A stretch of 24,458 nt of DNA from an uncultured Solobacterium sp. (GTDB lineage: Bacteria; Bacillota_I; Bacilli_A; Erysipelotrichales; Erysipelotrichaceae). The stretch covers positions 1 to 24,458 of the forward strand of contig UQPV01000042.1 of the NCBI GenBank assembly GCA_900543035.1, written 5' to 3'. The position numbers and the translations under genes are program-made. Shown piece by piece: positions 23,219-24,458 of this stretch. How positions within the stretch are numbered: position 1 is the stretch's first letter; each line of letters opens with the position of its first letter. The notes under the pieces were generated by a model that searched no databases, was not told where the DNA came from, and saw nothing but the letters and a program-made list of their open reading frames with translations.

Positions 23219-24336
23219 CTTGACAGACTCAGCCTCTTTCTCAGCTAATTGTGACCACAAGACCTGAGTGAATAGGCTTTCCTGATTCGATACAGGATCA
23301 TTCCCCTTGCTATTCGCACCCAGACATTGTGCGGAAGGGCTGATAACGGTATCAAAGGGAGCGTTAAACTCTGCGGAGAGGCTAAGGTCATCATACACCA
23401 AAATCCTCTTGAATAATGCCTGATTGAGAAGCCGTTTCTCCTGCTCATCGGCAAACTTGTAGACTTTACCGCAGTCGTCCAACAGCTCAAAAACATAGCG
23501 AAGGTTCTCTTTAGCATCATCCAGCCCTATATCGTAAGCCTTCATCCGTTCATTGATATTGGTAAGAGTTTTGCTGATCTCCCGTTGTTCTTCTTTAAGG
23601 AGTGAAAGGGGAATGGCATCTTCGTAGTGCGCCTGCAGCAGTTTGTGCTGTTTGCGCTCCAGCTTGTCTTTTTCCAGCTTGAGCCTTTTCTGTTCCTCTT
23701 TGAAGGTTTCTGCCAGTTTGTCGATCTGAGTATCCACGTACTTTTGCATGAATGCTGTAAATTCTGCCGTGAACGAGATTTTTTCGTAAAGCTGTTCGAT
23801 TCTGGCTTCTACCTCTTCAATGAGGACTGCTCTCTGAGTGCAGTTGGTTTTCTTGTCGTGACGACCGATACATACGAAGTACGGGTATCTGGTTCCCGTA
23901 TGGGATTTCGCGTTGTGGATAATCAGGCGGGAGCCGCAATGGCCGCAATAAACCGTGCTCTTGAGATAATGCTCATGGATACGGCTGCGTTCCCCGTTGA
24001 CATGGCTTTTGAGAACACCTTGCACTTTTTCCCAGGTGCCGGGATCAATGATTAGTGGCTGCTTTCCTTCATACTGTACGCCGTTATAGGTCACGATGCC
24101 TTTGTAGTAAGGATTAAGTAAAATATTGTGGAGCTGTTTCTTCGTGATTGGCCGGGATGGCCGTCTTGGCGTTGCCGGGGTGTCAAGTCCCAAATCTGTC
24201 AGATGCTCTGCTAATGAGGAAAGCGTCCAGTCGCCGGTAGCGTATTTCTCAAAAGCCAGGGTTAGTAGCGGCGCTCGCTGTTCGTCGAGTTCTACACGAC
24301 TGTCACGACGCCCCTTATCATCGTATGCCCGAATGT

Positions 24337-24458
24337 TGGTCCTATGTCAAGAAAAAGTACAAATTAAATATGCCCTTTTAATGTTGAGTTACCCTGCTAA
24401 AGCTTCAGCTCTTTCATCTAACGCTGCATAGTATTCTTTTTCATACTGATCTGGCGAA
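24337..24458 (-). mobile_element. End of an IS element, IS3-like (cut by window edge)
   Basis: The recombinase frame breaks at 24336/24337, where a TGG...-type terminus begins (plus strand TGGTCCTATGTCAAG, then AAAAAGTACA), followed by the 3' end of a transposase-like frame. TG/CA ends, the TGTCAAG-AAAAGTACA style of terminus and the transposase tail suggest the IS3 family (IS150-like). The other end and target duplication are outside the window, so the family is a moderate-confidence call. Confidence 0.55.
24389..24457 (-). CDS. C-terminal 22 residues of an IS transposase (partial)
   Basis: The visible frame reads SPDQYEKEYYAALDERAEALAG and stops at TAA (24389-24391), about 50 bp inside the IS end. 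A Ser-Pro-x-x-Tyr/Phe motif followed by a short helical tail is how IS3-type OrfB transposases commonly end. Too short for a firm family call. Confidence 0.5.
   Translation of the reverse strand, partial: SPDQYEKEYYAALDERAEALAG

Larger units (their letters stand above)
22952..24336 (-). pseudogene. Large serine recombinase, 5' part cut off by an IS (mobile-element integrase)
   Basis: About 460 codons remain. At the upstream edge is the segment RAYDDKGRRDSRVELDEQRAP, normally preceded by GYLN and by the resolvase catalytic domain with its nucleophilic serine; these are absent. Then come the recombinase domain (QLHNILLNPYYKGIVTYNG), a zinc ribbon (CGHCGSRL with a second C...C pair ending in NCTQRA) and a long coiled coil (FKEEQKRLKLEKDKLERKQ). 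Immediately upstream of codon AAC (24335-24337) the sequence changes to an IS end with an in-frame TGA. At the other end the frame stays open through two hairpin modules and runs antisense into tRNA-Leu, stopping at 22952-22954, so the natural C-terminus is uncertain. The AT-richer composition marks it as acquired. Without its catalytic domain it should be inactive. Confidence 0.8.
23002..24336. mobile_element. Left end of an integrative element inserted at tRNA-Leu
   Basis: From the base after the tRNA CCA the sequence becomes AT-richer and contains a recombinase oriented towards the tRNA, the usual plan for an integrase next to its attachment site. The other end, the cargo and the second attachment copy lie outside the window, so phage, ICE or IME cannot be told apart. 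Confidence 0.6.

Noticed and set aside
1..24458. CRISPR arrays, rRNA genes, replication origin
   Set aside because: No regularly spaced repeats, rRNA-like stretches or DnaA-box clusters were seen.

Overview
The window looks like part of a moderately GC-rich Firmicutes chromosome. The evidence is full-consensus AGGAGG ribosome binding sites, frequent TTG and GTG starts, hairpin-plus-T terminators, an Asp23/FakA pair, a class B sortase, a FemABX ligase and a tandem glycine riboswitch. A gut anaerobe, perhaps of the Erysipelotrichia, would fit the gene content, but the sequence does not prove the taxon. Core genes are GC-rich with few TTA/CTA/TCA codons, so most carry long empty open frames on the opposite strand. 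The last ~1.4 kb is visibly more AT-rich and belongs to an inserted mobile element.

Layout, left to right. (1) 1-3021: the 5' part of a secreted multidomain GH84 beta-N-acetylglucosaminidase (NagJ type), on the minus strand and cut by the window edge. (2) 3092-7285: a tightly overlapping minus-strand operon, cydD-cydC-(YgbA-type Cys-rich protein)-(DUF454 membrane protein), read from a strong promoter buried in a concentric dyad. (3) 7325-8007: a CDP-alcohol phosphatidyltransferase as its own transcription unit. (4) 8099-9766: a tandem glycine riboswitch followed by a Na+:alanine/glycine symporter. (5) 9780-11160: a single-gene unit for an FRG-domain protein of unknown role. (6) 11166-13227: the Asp23-family gene and fakA. 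(7) 13266-16344: ftsQ, murB and murG in one overlapping minus-strand unit, with ftsW just upstream. (8) 17469-18394: class B sortase. (9) 18398-20082: nagB and an aldose-1-epimerase-like gene. (10) 20147-21460: an Atg22/UMF1-type MFS transporter. (11) 21652-23001: a FemABX ligase and then tRNA-Leu(UAG). (12) 22952-24458: a large serine recombinase remnant whose open frame runs antisense into the tRNA and whose 5' part is cut off by an IS end, interpreted as an IS3-family element.

Themes. Cell-wall synthesis and division recur (ftsW, murG, murB, ftsQ, femX-like, sortase). GlcNAc use links the GH84 enzyme and NagB. The cydDC/YgbA/DUF454 operon suggests a thiol-export and nitrosative-stress module with no cytochrome bd genes in view. 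The best candidates for something undescribed are that operon with its dyad operator, the stand-alone FRG protein, and the tRNA-Leu/recombinase junction, which carries two diverged, in-frame copies of a hairpin module.
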